Shown: positions 10,501 through 25,400, counted from the stretch's first letter. The stretch is DNA of 64,000 nucleotides from Brienomyrus brachyistius (GCF_023856365.1 NC_064535.1:13288363-13352362), one strand, 5' to 3'. Made by a program: numbers and translations. Notes: generated from the letters alone by a model not told the origin.

Positions 10501-13500
10501 AGATGACTGCCACAATGGCGTTGGTACCGATGGGATAGTTGTCCATGTTGTAATGATCGTACATGTAGGGCCGGACTATGGGACTCTGGGGTGTCTGCAG
10601 ACGGTACAATTTGTTGTCGGTACGGTCCAGGTAGGAATGCAGTGGAAAGCCCATTGTCTGTTTGCCTGGGGGGGGTAGAGTCCAAAAGAAGTGTAAAAAA
10701 GTATTATGGCCAAATTCCCAAGAAGCTCAGCAACCAGGACATCTACTTTAGAAAACTAGGATTGTGCAACTAGGCTAAGCTTCCAATGAATGGTGAGGTA
10801 CAAGTGTAAGCAGTACTGGAGCAAGAGCTTCACAACATCAGCCTAACAAAGCAAGAAGCGAAAAAGACTATTCAAGGATCAGAAGGACAACATGAGAGCA
10901 AACATTCGAGGAAGGTAAAGAGGCATCAAGCTTTCAGCTGACGGAGCCAGAGACATCAGGGCATGGCATCCCAATCAGGGGCAGGTGCTGCTGCCCAAGC
11001 AACAAGGAAGATGTCGAGTTTTATACCCGACATGAGGCTAGCAAGACAGGAGCTCAAAGACAAACTCAAAGCTCCCCGTTGTAGTTGCAGTAATCAGCTG
11101 AAACACAACCTTGGAGAGTGCTATCCACCAAAATTTGATATCAGCAAATGTACAATTGTTAAAATTGAGTATATAATAAATCCCATTTCACCATTTAAAA
11201 TGGTTATTTGTTGAAAAAGAAAGAAAGAAAAAAACTAAGTTCCTATATCAATTATGTTATTAGCCAAAGCACAACAAGGGCAAAGGTATTCAACAACAAC
11301 CTAGCATACATTTTTACCGAAATTACACAGTGAAAGCAGCAGATCCACATGGTGGCAGACTTACCCATCTGACACTGGTACATGTTCCTGGGACTCTGGT
11401 TGTGGTCAGAAAAGGGGATGAAGTTGGCAACCACACTCAGCATACTGTGGGGGAACAGTTCCTGATGCGTAGTCACTCCCAGCTCAATCTCACTCTCAAA
11501 TATAGCCACGTTGATGAAGAGCTGAGGGGAGAGTCATTAGCTTTGACATTACTACCCAGACCGGTCTCTAAATTCCAGGTCAACATCTTTGCAGTGGACC
11601 AAAACCATGCCTTTCCAATACGAACTCCAAGATGGCCTACGCTTTATTTTATACAGTCTGCAGGAAGAATAACTGCATAGTTAATTAGCAGAAGATGCAA
11701 AGATGATAGGGTAACCTTTTGAGAAATGTTACCAGGCAATTGCCAACCAGGTGAGACAAAAGGACAACTCATCTGGATTCTGGATGATTACAAAATGTTG
11801 CCCACTGCCAATTCGTTTTTCAAACTGAAATTAGTTGCCCACTATCAATGGGAAAATGCCCAAGCAACACTGGTCAGCAACTGTGTTCAAACACCTGCCC
11901 TGTATACCATCAACTTTACAAGAAATTTTATAGATAAAATTCACACACAAAACACTTTTGTCTAGTTAACAACTGTGTCAATAAGCAACTACATTACTAC
12001 TATCATACCTGCTCAAAGGTGCCAATGAGCTCTTGCTTGCCCAGGGCCAAGTTATGGACGGGTCGTACCATCCGGCTGGGGCTGGTGAAAAGCAGCAAAC
12101 TGGGGTAAATGCTGGCTTTGCCTGTGTGCGGCACCAGAACGATCTCCATCCAAGGAGGGACCTTCCTTTGCTTCAGCACCTGCGGGGGGAGGGGGGGGGG
12201 AATCGAGAGCTAAGTTTCTAAATGACACTTCAGATGAGACATTCTTCTGCCAGGACAAGGGACCTTGGCTCACCTTGAAACTCCGAAGAGTGTTGGCCAG
12301 GGAAGGTGCGAGGTCTTTCTCCACCCAGCCCACCATTGCCCCGTCGATAACCACCGGGTAGCAGTCTGAGTAAGGCTGGCTGGGGGTGCCATCTACAGGC
12401 GTCATACCTAAGCACAGCGTTGTGGAAACATCAGATCATACATGAGGCCACAGGGTACTAAACAATCCAGTTTCCAGTACTGTGTACCCAGCCTAGAGTC
12501 AATCTGGTAACAGGGAATATTATGACAGAACACTAGCTGACTGCAAGGGGCACACATACACATACAATAGCTAATTAATAAATGCCAATTTGATTAACAG
12601 CATATATGAGGAATGTGGGAGGAAACCTGACCAGCTTGGGGGGAACATGTAAATTTCACACACAGAGTGTGACTGGGATTCACCACTACCTCTGGAGTCA
12701 TTTTCCTATTAAGTGACTTTCCAGGAATAGTGGGCTTGCAGTTCAGGGGGCGTGTTACAGAAACTTCCTTTCTTAAGTCGTAAGACAGGAAGAGTATCAA
12801 AGCAATTTGGTTCTGGAATACCAAACAGGAAAAATCCTGTCGTATCTTCATCTTATGTCAGGTTATAAGAAAATCCTAAATTCAGAGTTTAACATCAGTT
12901 ATCAACTTTCTTGTCTGCTACATGGCAGCCAACGCTGCATTTCTCACGGAGCTATTCTGTAACCCACTGACATTAAGATTTTCTCATATATTAAAAAAAA
13001 GGAACAAAAACGATGACGGGCGCTAAACCTCAAGACAGACGAGTTTGAACCGAGAAATACAAAAAATTTACAGCAATGCTTGGGAGATAAAAGCCCAGTT
13101 GCACCAGATATGTGACAGTCGAGGTAGAAAGCTTGCTTGATTATAGCGAGTTCTTCTTTTCGAACCTGTAAGTAATGAGCAGCTAAATTACTAAATACTG
13201 TTGCTACCTCATTTAAATTGTGCAAGTTTAGCTAATACACTTTTTCCATCTTAATTTAAGATGAGAACATCTGTAATGCCTTTTTCCCAAATCAGGTCCT
13301 AACCGTAGTCACCATGGTTACCAAACAGTCCGTATAGGATCTGTAATACAGCCCAAAGTACTGGGCACAAACACGTTCATGTGTTGAGGCTGCTGAAAGC
13401 ATTACAGCACCTGCTAAAATAGTCACTCCAGCCACAGTGGCGTGGAGCCCCCCCCCACTCACCGAGGGAGCAGAGCAGAGCCGGCAGGCTCGCTGTCGGG

Positions 13501-16500
13501 TGGACGGTGTTCACGATCTCACAGTGGGCCGTCATGTGGTTCATGAGGCCACAGGGCTCCCCGTCCGGGGTGTGCACGGGGCACAGGAAGCCCCAGGACT
13601 CGGGCAGGAGCCGGCGGACTGACGTGGTCCGCATTTTGGCAAAGGCCGCACCCCTGTGCACGCAGCGGAAGTGGGACAGGTAGCGGACAAAGTTGAGCTT
13701 GTCGGCCACGACGGTCAGGCCGGAGCTCTGCATTAAGCCCAAACCTAGACAGTGCACAGAGACGCAGAGGAGGAGGTCAGCAAGGACAGGTGGAAACAAC
13801 CAAATCAGACAGCCCCGAAACAGGGGCTTGCATGGCCAGTGGGTGGAGATGGCCGAAATTCGCCGAGATTAGAAGTCATACAGTAATAATAAAAAAAAAA
13901 AAACACTAAGGAGGAAACAATTCGGCTTCTTTAAACAGCAAATAGTACAAAACATTTTTAAAAACTTCACAAGGAAAAAAATACTAAATATGAACAGCAC
14001 CGGGAGACCTAATCTGTCCAAGGGTTCTCCAGCTGAGAGCAGAGTCATCAAAATTTCTGAGCCAAATAAATCATTCGGGGCTCAGTCAGATTCTTTCGCG
14101 GCTCGAGTTCGGAACACCCCGCTCTTGTGACGCGTCTGAATAACATCACAGCACAATTAAAACTATTGTTTTACGATGACAAAGTGAAAAAGCTTCTATC
14201 AAAAACATAAGCAGACTTCAGGCTTTCTGCAGAGCCAATTTACTGCGGCCGTTCTCACCGGACTTCGAGACGAGGTTCCCCGTAGCCATGAGGTACTCAA
14301 ACGCTTTGGTGAGGTCCGTCGCCATGTTCAACATTTTGAGAAGGCTGTCTGAATTAATGGCGCTGGTGAGCCGGTGGCCCCTCTTGTCAAAGGTGAATTT
14401 CACAGAAACCAGCCATGCCTGCATTTTTTCCTGCAGGGAGACAGAACAACATAGTTCTTGCATAGAAAGGAACTGACATAAGAAGCATAAGGTACCAGTG
14501 AGTGACCTTGGGGAACAGACAGAACAAGGCAGAGTCACCTTGAAGAGTATCATTATGCAGGTGCTCCTCAACTTATGATGGAGTTACATTTTGATGATCC
14601 CGTAGTAAGTGGGAAATATTATATTTGATGATAGCAAATATGAGTACAAGTAAATTAATAACTACTGTCACTGAATAAGTAAATAATTGCTCTAACTATA
14701 TAACAGCAATTGAAAAGTAAAAAGATGAATAGAAGTTTACTTGGTTAAACCGAAAATAATGTATTGTACAGAATTTTACACCATGAGATGTTCATGCTCG
14801 CAATCGCTACAGAGACTGGAAGTGTGGATGCTGTCATCGCCTGGTATCCATACAAAGTATATATCATATAGCAGATTGCGAGCCTGACCAGGTATCAAAA
14901 TTCAAAGCTGACTACTGAAAGCGCATCGCTAAACCCGTCATAAAGATCAAATACTATATGTGGAACCGTCCTAAAGCAAGGAGCACCTGTACAGCGGAGC
15001 ACAGCCAGAAGAGAAGGAAGAATCATGCAAATCCAGCAAGATGTCCCAAGTGGAAATGGACGTACCTTCAGAAACATCAGGAATAGCTCGCCGGGGGTTA
15101 GCACCTCCTGACACATCAAGCTGTCTGGGTTTTCCTCCATGCAGCCCTGCTTGGCGAAGGTGAAGAGCTTGCGTGTCATCAGGCACAGCAGGTAGAACTT
15201 CTCCATGTCCGACTTCAGGTGGATACAGAGGCATTGGCTGTGGGGAGAGAGAGAGAGGGTCTGCCTGAAGCAACAAGTACAGGATGTGGTCTTTAGCCTT
15301 GCCACAAGTTAACAGCGGAGACCAAGGTAACCATCATATCCACTTCTAAAGTTTTACTGTAAAGGTGAACTATAGACTGCAGGCCATGAAATTAAAAACC
15401 GAAAAATCAATGAGCTACAGGTAAGAGTCACGTTACAAAGCAATACTTGGATTTAGCTTGACTGTAATCAGATATTATTTGCTACACTAAACCAGAACAG
15501 AGCCAAACCACTCCATCTTCCTCAATATAAAGTAGCAAAACAGTAAATGTAGCTTTTAAACTGATGAGTGACAGATACCAAAGAATACCATCCAGAGTAC
15601 GTGATAAAATTTTTTTTTTTGAAAATTCTTCCTTAGGTGAGACCTTTCTTTTTTTGTTTTTTAACCACCAGCAACCCTCACCATCTGATGGGTAAATTTT
15701 ACCAGCAAGGAAAAATGAGGCTGCTAGGCCTAAATCAGCTGAGAAACACTGCACTAGAGAATATCTGTAAACCAAACAAATACTGGGACTTTAATGCTTA
15801 ATACAGCTTTTGCAAAATTTGACAACCCACATTAAAACAAATGGCAAAAACGTCCGCTCACAAGACTGACGACTCACTCGAGCAGGAGGCTGCCACACTG
15901 CTCGTCAGTGTACCACTCAGGCAGGTTCAGCTTGACACGGAAGCGCTCTCCCAGGTAGCCGAGAACCTTCTGCCGGCTGGTGCAGCCCTCTTCCATGACA
16001 AGGCGCAGCATGTCTGAAACGCAGCTCCTGTAGAAGGTATTCTCCTCACGCCCCTTGATTAGCTCCTTATAGATCTGGAAGTCTGTGAAGTCAACGAGGG
16101 CCTGTTTGAAAGGAGAACGCAGGATTACTGGAGACTCGTGTGACATTCACCAGGCAGTGCTCCGCTTTTACAGAGTCATTTCCAGATAAGACCATTTAAC
16201 ATAAGCAACTCTCAAAGTAGAGAGAAGATTCCACTTCAGGTCACATAGAAAACACCTCTCTATGATCTAATGAGCTGCTTTGCTGGATTATTGTCATCCT
16301 TGTACATGCTCCAGTTAGTCACCTTTAAAGCAAATCCCAGTGGGATAAAGAAGAGCTCCTTCTGGTGGATGAAGTTGACCATTACTGCCCCGTTGTCCAA
16401 GTAATGGAGGTTCATGTTGATGGCTGTGTGTTCATCCCTCACACAGCGTATTGAAATGCCTGGTGACAGAGGGTGACTATCTTCACTAATCAAACTTGAT

Positions 16501-18016
16501 ACAGACTAGTGGAGGGCTCCTCAATGCTGGACCTTCATTCCAAATCCAGGTCGTATTTTCAGTTTTACCCAGTAGGTAGGTTAATAATGAATGATTCTGA
16601 CTGGCCACAGAGGCTTCACACTGGGTTATGCAAACAGCAGTTATGTCGTATCTAATAAAGTTAAGCTGACATTTACAAAAAAAACGTACCCAATTCACAC
16701 AATCTGGAAAGCACAATGTATTTAAAATAAAAAAATACGTAAATTACCATATTCAGTGTAACCCTGGCCTCTGCTTTTCCATTTTGGCCGAGCCATTGCG
16801 ATGGGATAATTTCTTCTGGGCATGACGAGCAGCCGGATAACTTTCTCAATTCCATTCACAATGAAATAGCCTCCCATTTCCTGGGGGGTGGTGTGTATGT
16901 TAAGGGGTGGTGGGACAAAAGCAACTATGCTAACACCACAAGGGAAAAGACCCAAACCTTTAAGTCATTTATAATACGAAAAACACATATTCAAAGAACA
17001 GCCTGCTATTTATATCATTCACAATTATTATTCACAATTTTCAAAATTATGCTACAATTACAGCTTGGCTGCCAGGCTGATTAAATTGATGCCTGCATGT
17101 CCAAGGAGATGACCAGCACCATACCTCTGCCTCCTCGTGGTGCTCAATGAGCTCTTTGGGGGAGAGTCCGTGAAGATTGCACAGTTTAGACTTCACCATG
17201 ATGGGCACCTGGCCCATAGATTGCTTGATGATGCCTTTGGGGATGCCATTAACCGACCAGCTCACATCAGCCTGAGTGCAGACCCAATACCACACATAAG
17301 GAAGACTTTAATAACAAGTATGCAATATCTAGTGTAATCCCTAATTTAGGAAATAGCTGCTAAACCATTTCGCTTTAACAACATCAAATTTCCAAGGTGC
17401 CTACCACAAGTTTCCCTCTGTAGGTGCAGCGCCTGCCCCTACACTCTGCAGGAAATATGCTCAGGTCCTGACTAATAGTTCCTTTGGCAACGACTGGCTT
17501 GTGGATGACTGCTTCAACGAACGCCAGACTGATCCGCTCGTTTCTGACCATGAACTCCAATGGAGGGATTGCCTGGAATGATAGACAATTACGATAGTTT
17601 TTCCTCCACATAAAACAAGGCAATCAGCAAAATGGAATTACACTTACACATGAGTTATACTGTACACGCTCCAACTGGATAAAGTGCTAATTTTAGAACT
17701 AGTGTATACAAAACCGAAAAAGAATGTGTTCAAAAAGACTACAGGCAAAATACGTGCATACTAGTGCGAAGAGTTATAGATGTTTGCGTTGTTTTAAGTT
17801 GTACATGACTGATGACAATTTAGTTGGAAAATTGCCTACCTGTACTGCCCTGCAAAGTCCATCGGTGACCGCGTTATCAAACGATTCAACGTGAGCTTTA
17901 ACAAGGTCCTGAACAGCGGCATGTTGTTTGCTTTTGGGAATGCCGAAGCCGACTTCGGCCAGATGCTTTAGAGTCGGTCCAGAGGGTAAATTACTCCACT
18001 TCAGCGTGGAATCCAT
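7532..18016 (-). CDS. polr1b: RNA polymerase I subunit RPA2 (second-largest subunit)
   Basis: Fifteen coding exons (5' to 3'): 18016-17840, 17572-17405, 17271-17125, 16880-16748, 16459-16323, 16101-15878, 15237-15066, 14430-14259, 13744-13463, 12407-12274, 12179-12009, 11521-11365, 10665-10469, 9598-9348, 8414-7532. They sum to 3405 nt, exactly 1134 aa plus stop; human POLR1B is 1135 aa by memory. All junctions are GT-AG and in phase. The protein is the beta-like subunit of nucleolar Pol I, which makes pre-rRNA and forms half of the active-site cleft. Visible landmarks: the start [14 protein letters not shown], the hybrid-binding motif [12 protein letters not shown] at about residues 879-890, the VPYVFRYF-type C-terminal block (here LPYVFRYF), and a C-terminal zinc ribbon with Cys1069/1072 and Cys1097/1100. 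The intact frame implies a functional gene. Initiation at 18016 matches the family N-terminus. Confidence 0.98.
9720..9900. repeat. Possible old DNA-transposon remnant in a polr1b intron
   Basis: The text 'acgctttcacactgccagaac...ccagaaccagggacttttatcgtgttcacacca' resembles the ends of a common fish interspersed element with a 'tttcacac' terminal motif. I see no clear target duplication, so the limits are approximate. Confidence 0.35.
12605..12700. repeat. Ancient interspersed repeat fragment in a polr1b intron
   Basis: The series 'gtgggaggaaacc...ggggggaacatgtaaatttcacacacagag...tgggattcacc' matches a widespread vertebrate repeat consensus from memory. It is a degraded fragment with no coding content. 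Confidence 0.4.
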
Positions 18017-18950
18017 GCTTGTTTAGAAACCACATGCATGCAATCACCGACCGGAAGAAGATATGGGGTGACCTAGGAAGTAAACCCGGTGCAAGGAATG
18101 CTGGGAATCGGAGTTGTGTGACGAGCCGATTAACGGTTCCTTAGGTTAAATACCTCAAACCTAGATACAATTTCATGCTATTTCATTCCCATAGGCGACT
18201 CAAGGCTTTTCTTCCATGGGGTGCAAGATGAAAGAGCCCAACCAATCATTCCTCCAGAGAGATACATTTGTTTAAAAAAAAAAAAGTAAATACACTTAAA
18301 ATTATTTCACACATATGACTAACTTATACCAAAATTTTGAAATATAACATGATTTCATTCTATTGAATTTACAGTGTGTGTTCAAATAGCATTTCATCTG
18401 ACCAGCAGGGGGTGCAATTGCACCCCGGTAAAATCGCCAAATGTCCGTTTCTTTATTTCTTGAAAAAACAATGCATGTCTGAATGCATGTCTCTTTCCAA
18501 CCAACTGTATCCCACTTAAGTTGGATCCCGTTTCTAACCGCTATCTAGGCCTGCAACATTATCAGTTTACCCCCTTTAATTGCTTTCCCAGACACAGAAC
18601 AAAAAAATAATACTTTATAATAAATTCCACTTTGTAGATTTTAGGATTTTTGTCCTCTCGCACAACTAACTTTCACCACTTGTAGTTAAACCCGGTTAAA
18701 GCATAACACTTATCAAGTGACTAAAGAATAACCAATCCTATAAGTTTATACTATTACACTGACCACACTTACTGATATTGTATTTATTGAAATATGAGCA
18801 TTTACCTTTAAATTGCTGCTTGTACATCATGTACAAGGATTAAATCATTTTTTTAAATGAATAATTTTCAGCCAACCATTGAAATCAGTGGTGACCAAAA
18901 ACTCGCATAAAAATAGATGAGATTAAATAATGACATAAATCATGTGACAG
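18017..18950. promoter_or_regulatory. polr1b promoter/5' UTR and spacer to the ttl 3' end
   Basis: The first 100 bp or so upstream of the polr1b start (higher coordinates) must hold its 5' UTR and promoter, because the next gene on the same strand, ttl, ends beyond it. No TATA box or clear initiator is visible. The rest is AT-rich with no ORF or repeat that I recognise. Confidence 0.4.
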
Positions 18951-21900
18951 TTTATTTTTCAATATAATTTCCTCAGTACAGACACAGTCAGTTTTACATG
19001 CAAGAATAACCCAAACGAGAATAACTGAGAGCCAATGTTCAGGTGACAAACACACCACATGTTGGACAGGGAACAAGGAATAGTGTTAGGAAAAACCAAC
19101 TTCCAGAATTAATTGCAAAGGCATTTACTCCTTTTTTGCCACATTCCTTGGTAAATAGCTACAGGGGAAAGTTCTTTCAGACAGCCATGTAGATCCATGT
19201 TTGTGCGGTGGGCAATGTCAAAGAGAGGCAGCTGAAAAACAAAAAGATTCGTCTTCTGTTCTGCTAATTACTTCTGTAACTACTGAACAGTGCTATACGT
19301 GACACTTGTGAAATACATCTGTTCTACAAACCCCCCCATGTTCTGTTGCAGCAGGTTCTACACCGACAGATCCATCATTATATATGATGCTACACAGACC
19401 AGATACAGAGTAGCCTTTGGTCAGGAACAGGATTGCTTTTAGAAATGCACTAAAACGTTGAGGTAGGGGTTTGGGTTAAACAGTTACAGAAGGCAAAATA
19501 CCGAAACAGCAGTGAAACAAGTTGGCAAGGTAAATGATACAAAACAGTAATAAGACCACCTTATTTTAAGTAAAACATCAGGTTGACAGTTACAAAAATA
19601 CAAAAAGGATAACCATAAATGCTTGACTTAAAATGCCATGCCATGACTTTTAAAAATGTGTGTTTATAATATTAATCTCCAAACTCACAAGAGGTTGTAC
19701 ATTCTTTTAAGGCACCTCTTCATGGGATAACAATTTCCCCTCAATAAACAGGAGAACATAGTCATTTGGAGGAGACCAGTATAAATAAATATGCATCCAA
19801 TAAAGTGTATGTACAAAAAAAATGAATAAACATCCCTTCCGGCTGGTTTCTATCCACTGCTATACATTCAGATCACACTCTCCCCACACCGTTCATGCAT
19901 TTGACGTTAGGAATCGCTTTTTAAACTTGCAAAAGAGTCAACTTTTTCCTCAACACATTCGTCTTTTACGTAACTGCAATCACCCTAGGCACAAATTATC
20001 CCTTCATTTTGAGCACTAAAGAAACACGGAAACGTGTTCTTTGCAACATTGACAATTTACATTTGACAATAAGTAAAAAAAAAAGCAAACATTCCTCAAC
20101 ATAAGCCTTCATATTAAAATGCATATAAGGTTTAAAAAAAAAAAAAAAAAAAAGTGTCATATGACAAAAAAAAAGACCAATTATTACTTCAGATTTCTCA
20201 AGACCCGATGCCATTTCCCATTTACTACAAGCGGAGTTGAATGGAATTGTGTCAGATCAACGTCATATCTATTGTTATTTATCAGTTTGTTTACTATTAG
20301 GTTAAGAAAACGATAAGATAATGCAGAAATAGACATCTGAATCTTACAGTGACAGACGAGAGTTAACTCAGGCTGTTGATTTTTTGCTAAGGTGGGTCAA
20401 AAAGAACATTTTTATTTGTTTTAATGAGATTACCAAAATTCATTTAGGACTACAAGGAACACTTTTGTTGTGGAGAGTTTTCACATCATTAGAAAGTTAA
20501 TGTTTTGGCAATTAAACTTAAAAATATTAATATGGGAATGAGATTAAAAGGATAACATCATGCCACTGCTCGGTGAAGGATAGCAAAGTTTCTGTTGTTA
20601 AATAACCCCATAAAGATGATGACTAATGTAAGATTTTTTCATGCTTTGCAGCAATCATGCAGTGCATGTGATAAATGTAAGATTCTTCCAAAAGATACTC
20701 AGATGTCATGCTGAAGTTTCTCATTCTGAGGGCTTTTTGTATGGATGATACAGGCTGAACTCATAAGACCCTTTGTTGAGAAGTGTTCATCCTCTTAGAG
20801 TCTTCATAGCACATTGTCTGCACAAGCAAAGCATTCTGGGTAGTGAATGATGTGAACCATCAACATTAGGTAGAAACAGCATGGAACCATGGATCTCACA
20901 ACTGAAACTTTCTGCCATTTTAAACCTGACAATGTTTTCTGATCAATGCGTTCATGACAAAAACTTGCGTGTTTTTCTTTGCAAAAAAAAAAAAAACTCA
21001 GTTTTATAATCTCCTGACTTATGATCTTATTCTGATGACCTGCGTAACTACTATCCTGTTTAATGTACGTCACAACAAGGTATCTATGGTGTAAGGATGA
21101 AGCTAAATCTGCAAGAAATGCCTCTTCGATAAGCAAGATTTTTTTTTCTGAAAATTGATAAGAACATAGGTCTCAGACAGCTATTTAGGAAGAAATCTCA
21201 TTCATGAACCGAGTTTGTGGGTTTGTTCCATTCCAACAAAAAATATAGCAGATGCTGAAGATGTCATGCAATTTGGATTTTTTTTTTTTTTTTAATTCCT
21301 AGTTCTGGATGTGAATGCATCGTTTTGAAACATGTTGAACTGATTTAGATACGGACATGAGGAATATACTGTCCGAAAACTTATGGGATCTATCCGCAAA
21401 CCCATGAAGACTCTACAGTATGCAGACCGTAACTAACTTAAAAATAACATATATAAAATACTACAAACTGTCATAACAGCAAAGGAAATGGTGTGATGAT
21501 GGCTTTGTCCTGGCTGAACCAGCTCAACCAAGTCAACGACTATTCAAACTATTCGGATAAAGGACAGTTAACTTTAAGGATGAAGAGGATACTATGATAT
21601 TTCTCAGAAGTCAGGACTTCTGAATCAATAGTGTAGTGCAGATATGAGACATAAAAGCTCATCAGTTCTGAAACACGTTGATGCTGAATATAGTGACAAA
21701 CTTTAGGGAAATCAACAGTGGTCGTCTTCATGGCTGGGCAAGGACATGTAAGGCACTAAAGTCATAGTAACTGAATGATATGGATATGCATCCTCTTCAT
21801 TTACCAAACTCTGCACTTCCTGTACTGTCCTTGGCAGTACTAACGGCAGCAAGCTGCCATCCTCCGGTGAAAAATGGCTCCAGAGTGCTTCTCAACACTC

Positions 21901-22486
21901 TGCTCTGAATTGTTTAACTCTCCAAACGACTGGTGGCCAGTCAAGCTCTAAGACGACCAAAGGGCCGATGGATTTTCAGATTTGTCAACAGAAGTCATTA
22001 CTTCGACAGAAACTTACATCAGATGGACTCTGCGGGTATATAAGCCACTAACTGTTAAATAGCCCAGTAATAAAACATCTGTATCTGCAAAAGCAGACGA
22101 GGCTCCTTGCTTTCTAGATATGCGCCAGAATTACTCCACCGAGTGCAAAGAGGCCACAAAACCCACAGGCCAAGGCTGTTTGCTCACAGCCCCCGTACAC
22201 TCATTAGGCTAAAGATGGATTCCCTCAGTACACCCAAAACAACAAACATTTGGGGACATACAGAAAGGTTCAAGATAAGTACTTGGCTTGCCACAGAGGT
22301 GCAGAATTTACGAGCACACTTTTCAGTTTATGGGCCGGTAAGTTAACTGCTCCCATTGCCTGCACAAAACAACGTGATAAGGGGACTGATCTGGCCAGCA
22401 TCTGTAAAAACTGATGGTGGTGGGGGGGGGGGGGGGGGGGGGGTTAAAGGAAACAAAAGTTCCAAAACACAAGGGAGTTGCCATGC
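18951..22486 (-). other. ttl: Inferred long ttl 3' UTR
   Basis: About 3.5 kb follow the ttl stop codon without any convincing gene. The stretch is AT-rich and contains a 22-base G run at 22422-22443 (a C run in the transcript), poly(A)/poly(T) tracts near 20132-20152 and 21278-21293, and a minus-strand AATAAA (plus TTTATT) at 18951-18956. I infer one long 3' UTR ending there; a shorter UTR using an internal signal is equally possible. Confidence 0.4.
22422..22443. repeat. Poly(G) tract, 22 bases
   Basis: An uninterrupted run of G just downstream of the ttl stop codon on the minus strand; the transcript would carry poly(C) 44 nt after its stop. Length may vary among individuals or reflect assembly error. 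Confidence 0.9.
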
Positions 22487-25400
22487 TTACAGTTTGATGA
22501 ATGGGCCGTGGTGACTGGGTGGTCTGGATTTTGGGGAGGAGCATGATGAGGATGAGGAAGATAAGGAAGAGGAGGTGGAAGAGGAGGCTGAGGAATCGCT
22601 ACTGTTCAAGGTGAAGACACTAGAAATGGCCATGTCCACGATGCCATGACACAGTTCCGAATACAGTTTCCTGGAAGATAAGAGAAACCATTTACACAAT
22701 CACCTAATTTATAGTCAACAAAGATCTGCATGTACAGAAAAATGTACCACATGGCCTGATGGAGAGGTATGTTCACCGGTCATTCATAAAGTATTAATGA
22801 GAACAACAACTTACTGTGCACAGGCAGGAGCTCCATTAATTTCAATAAGCCAGACCTTCAGATTTTCATCTACCATGAAGTCAAACCCAAAGAGCTGGAA
22901 ACTCTGGTAAGAGAGATGCTTGGTGCTGATAGCTGGCTCAATGGAAACTAGGCAGCTTCTGTATGAATAATACATTGTTTAATTAGGAAAATGTCCGTTT
23001 CCAACATAAAAATAGACATCAGTTTCCATCTATGTCAGAATTGTGAGACAAATGCTTAATTTTGCTTACATTTCCATCAAAAATAATTTACCCATTAACT
23101 CCCTCTTGTCCTGCAAGTCTTATATTTCATTTCCTTCCCATTCAGTAAAGCTATTTGTGCGAAATCTGAACTTTTACCAGTATGAAACCGATAATGCATC
23201 ACTTCCCGCTCACTCCAAATCATATTCAAGACACAGTTAACAAAATCAAATTGTACATAAAATGGATGACAAGGAAGTTCTCTTAGATGCAGCCAAACCC
23301 AAGAATCAGCCACTCTATGGGGGTCATCTGAATAATGTAAGCACAGAGTGGTTGCAACTTGCCACTTCAAACATGCACACACTTTCTTTGCATAAATTCT
23401 GTTTTTTTCTCATTTTCCTTTAAGGATTCCTTGATGTCTGTTTTTCTGAATTCCCAATATTTATGGAAACTCTGCCCGCACCACTCAAGCACCAAACAAA
23501 TGAAATGAGGTACCTTATGATCTGTTTGATCTGAGGTAAGATGGTCGTCTCCAGGGAGACATTGTGTGTGTTCAGCAGATACTGACGAAACTCATCAAAG
23601 AACATTTCATTCCCCTCCTCGTATCGGCCGTAATTCTGGGAGTGTTCCTTCTGGATGCAGTGGTTCGTCAGGTGACTCGTCTTGTCCTCAAAGTCCGAGC
23701 TGTTGTAAGGCTCTGAAGAAGTACGTAGTACACCCTCCCTGTACAGGTAGATGTTGTACTGGTGATCCACTAAAACCCAGCTCCTGCAAAGAACAACACA
23801 GCTGATTAAGAGGAGTTATTCCCTTCACTCTCTAAGATTTCTGTGGAGACAAAATAAATACCACATTTCTGGGAGCTCAAAACTAGGCTTGTGCTCTCAC
23901 TGGAGGTTAGGTGCACATGCGTACATTTCTCTGTAGACTCCAAAGTTTCTATCAGTTGTCCTCCACCTCCATCGATTCCTCAGTCTTTCCTATTTCTGAG
24001 CATCCATTCCCACACGGTTACTCAGATGGCTGCAATGGTCTTCAATAACGCAGATCCAAAACATTACTGGTTTAGAGCTCAGTTTTCTACGTTACACATC
24101 CGGTCGCAACCAGAAAAGAGAGGCCTAAAGACCCAGTGGAAGGAGCTTAGACACAAGTCTTACAAGGAATCTGTTGTCTAGGGGCAGTGGTGGCCCAATG
24201 GTTAGGGAAGCACACTTGCGCTCGAAAGGTTGCTGGTTTGAATCTCTAACCAGCAAGGTACCACTGAGATACCCTGAGCAAGGTCCTGCCCCCAAGCGCT
24301 GCTGAATTAACAGCCCCCTTACTATGTCACATATGGGTTAAATGCAAAATACATTTCATTGTTGTGCACTGTGATGCGTCAGTAATGACAATACTTCACT
24401 TGGACATAACCAGTTTCACACAAAATTATAATAAATCAATGTGAATCCCTGAGTTTGACCTTCAGAAAGAACAGCTAAAGGATGAAGAACACCACGTGTG
24501 GGACTTTGGTTAAAACGTCACCTCTCGTACTCTTACAGGCCACACACACAGGGTGAATCAGCATTTTCCTTCTGTTATTATGTGACACCATTAGGGACGC
24601 CAATACATTACATGATCTAAAAAGGGAGTCAGCAGTGAAACAGTACGGAGACGTAACTCAGTGTCCTAGTCAGGCTTCAGTTCAACAGTCCATTCTATCC
24701 CTTCCAGTCCCCTAGACGTGAAAGACATCATGGTTAAATAGTATTGGTACTTATGGTGCGTGCAGTGTGAAGGTGTGAAAGTGACTGATCTCATCCTAAC
24801 CATGTAAAGAATTGCATGTGCATAACGTGCGACGTTGGTATTAATATCGCACATCATCCCACCCGCACATCATCCCACACTACAGCCATTTTCCAAATTT
24901 GATATAAAATACCCAGCCACACCTTTGTGATGTCATTCAGTGGCGGAACCAGTTTTTACGCCAGTGGAAACGCAACACAAAAAAGTACTGTATCTTTGCG
25001 ACTATTCTTAAGTACCAAAAGTACAGTACCCACGACTTGGGGGTGATTTCTCTCACCTGATATCAAATTTGCGGTTGCCAGGCTGCAACAAAAGAGGATT
25101 CTCCAGATACTTCTGAATGACATGAACCTGGCCTTGGTTATCTATGAATTCCAGCAACTGACTGGCATCCGATGATATTAAAATTCCAGCACCTGAAACA
25201 GGAAACAAAATAACTCAGACTTAATGCCAATGCATTATTTACAACAGTGCTGCACAACTAAATTAGGCTATGCGGACTTCAAACTGCGGCATCCGGTGCT
25301 GCTCTCACCCTTGGCTCCAGCTGATGATTTAGCAATCCACACTGTCCCTTCTCCATTCATCTTCTTCAGGTGGTAGGAGGCCAGGAAGACCTCGCGTTCA

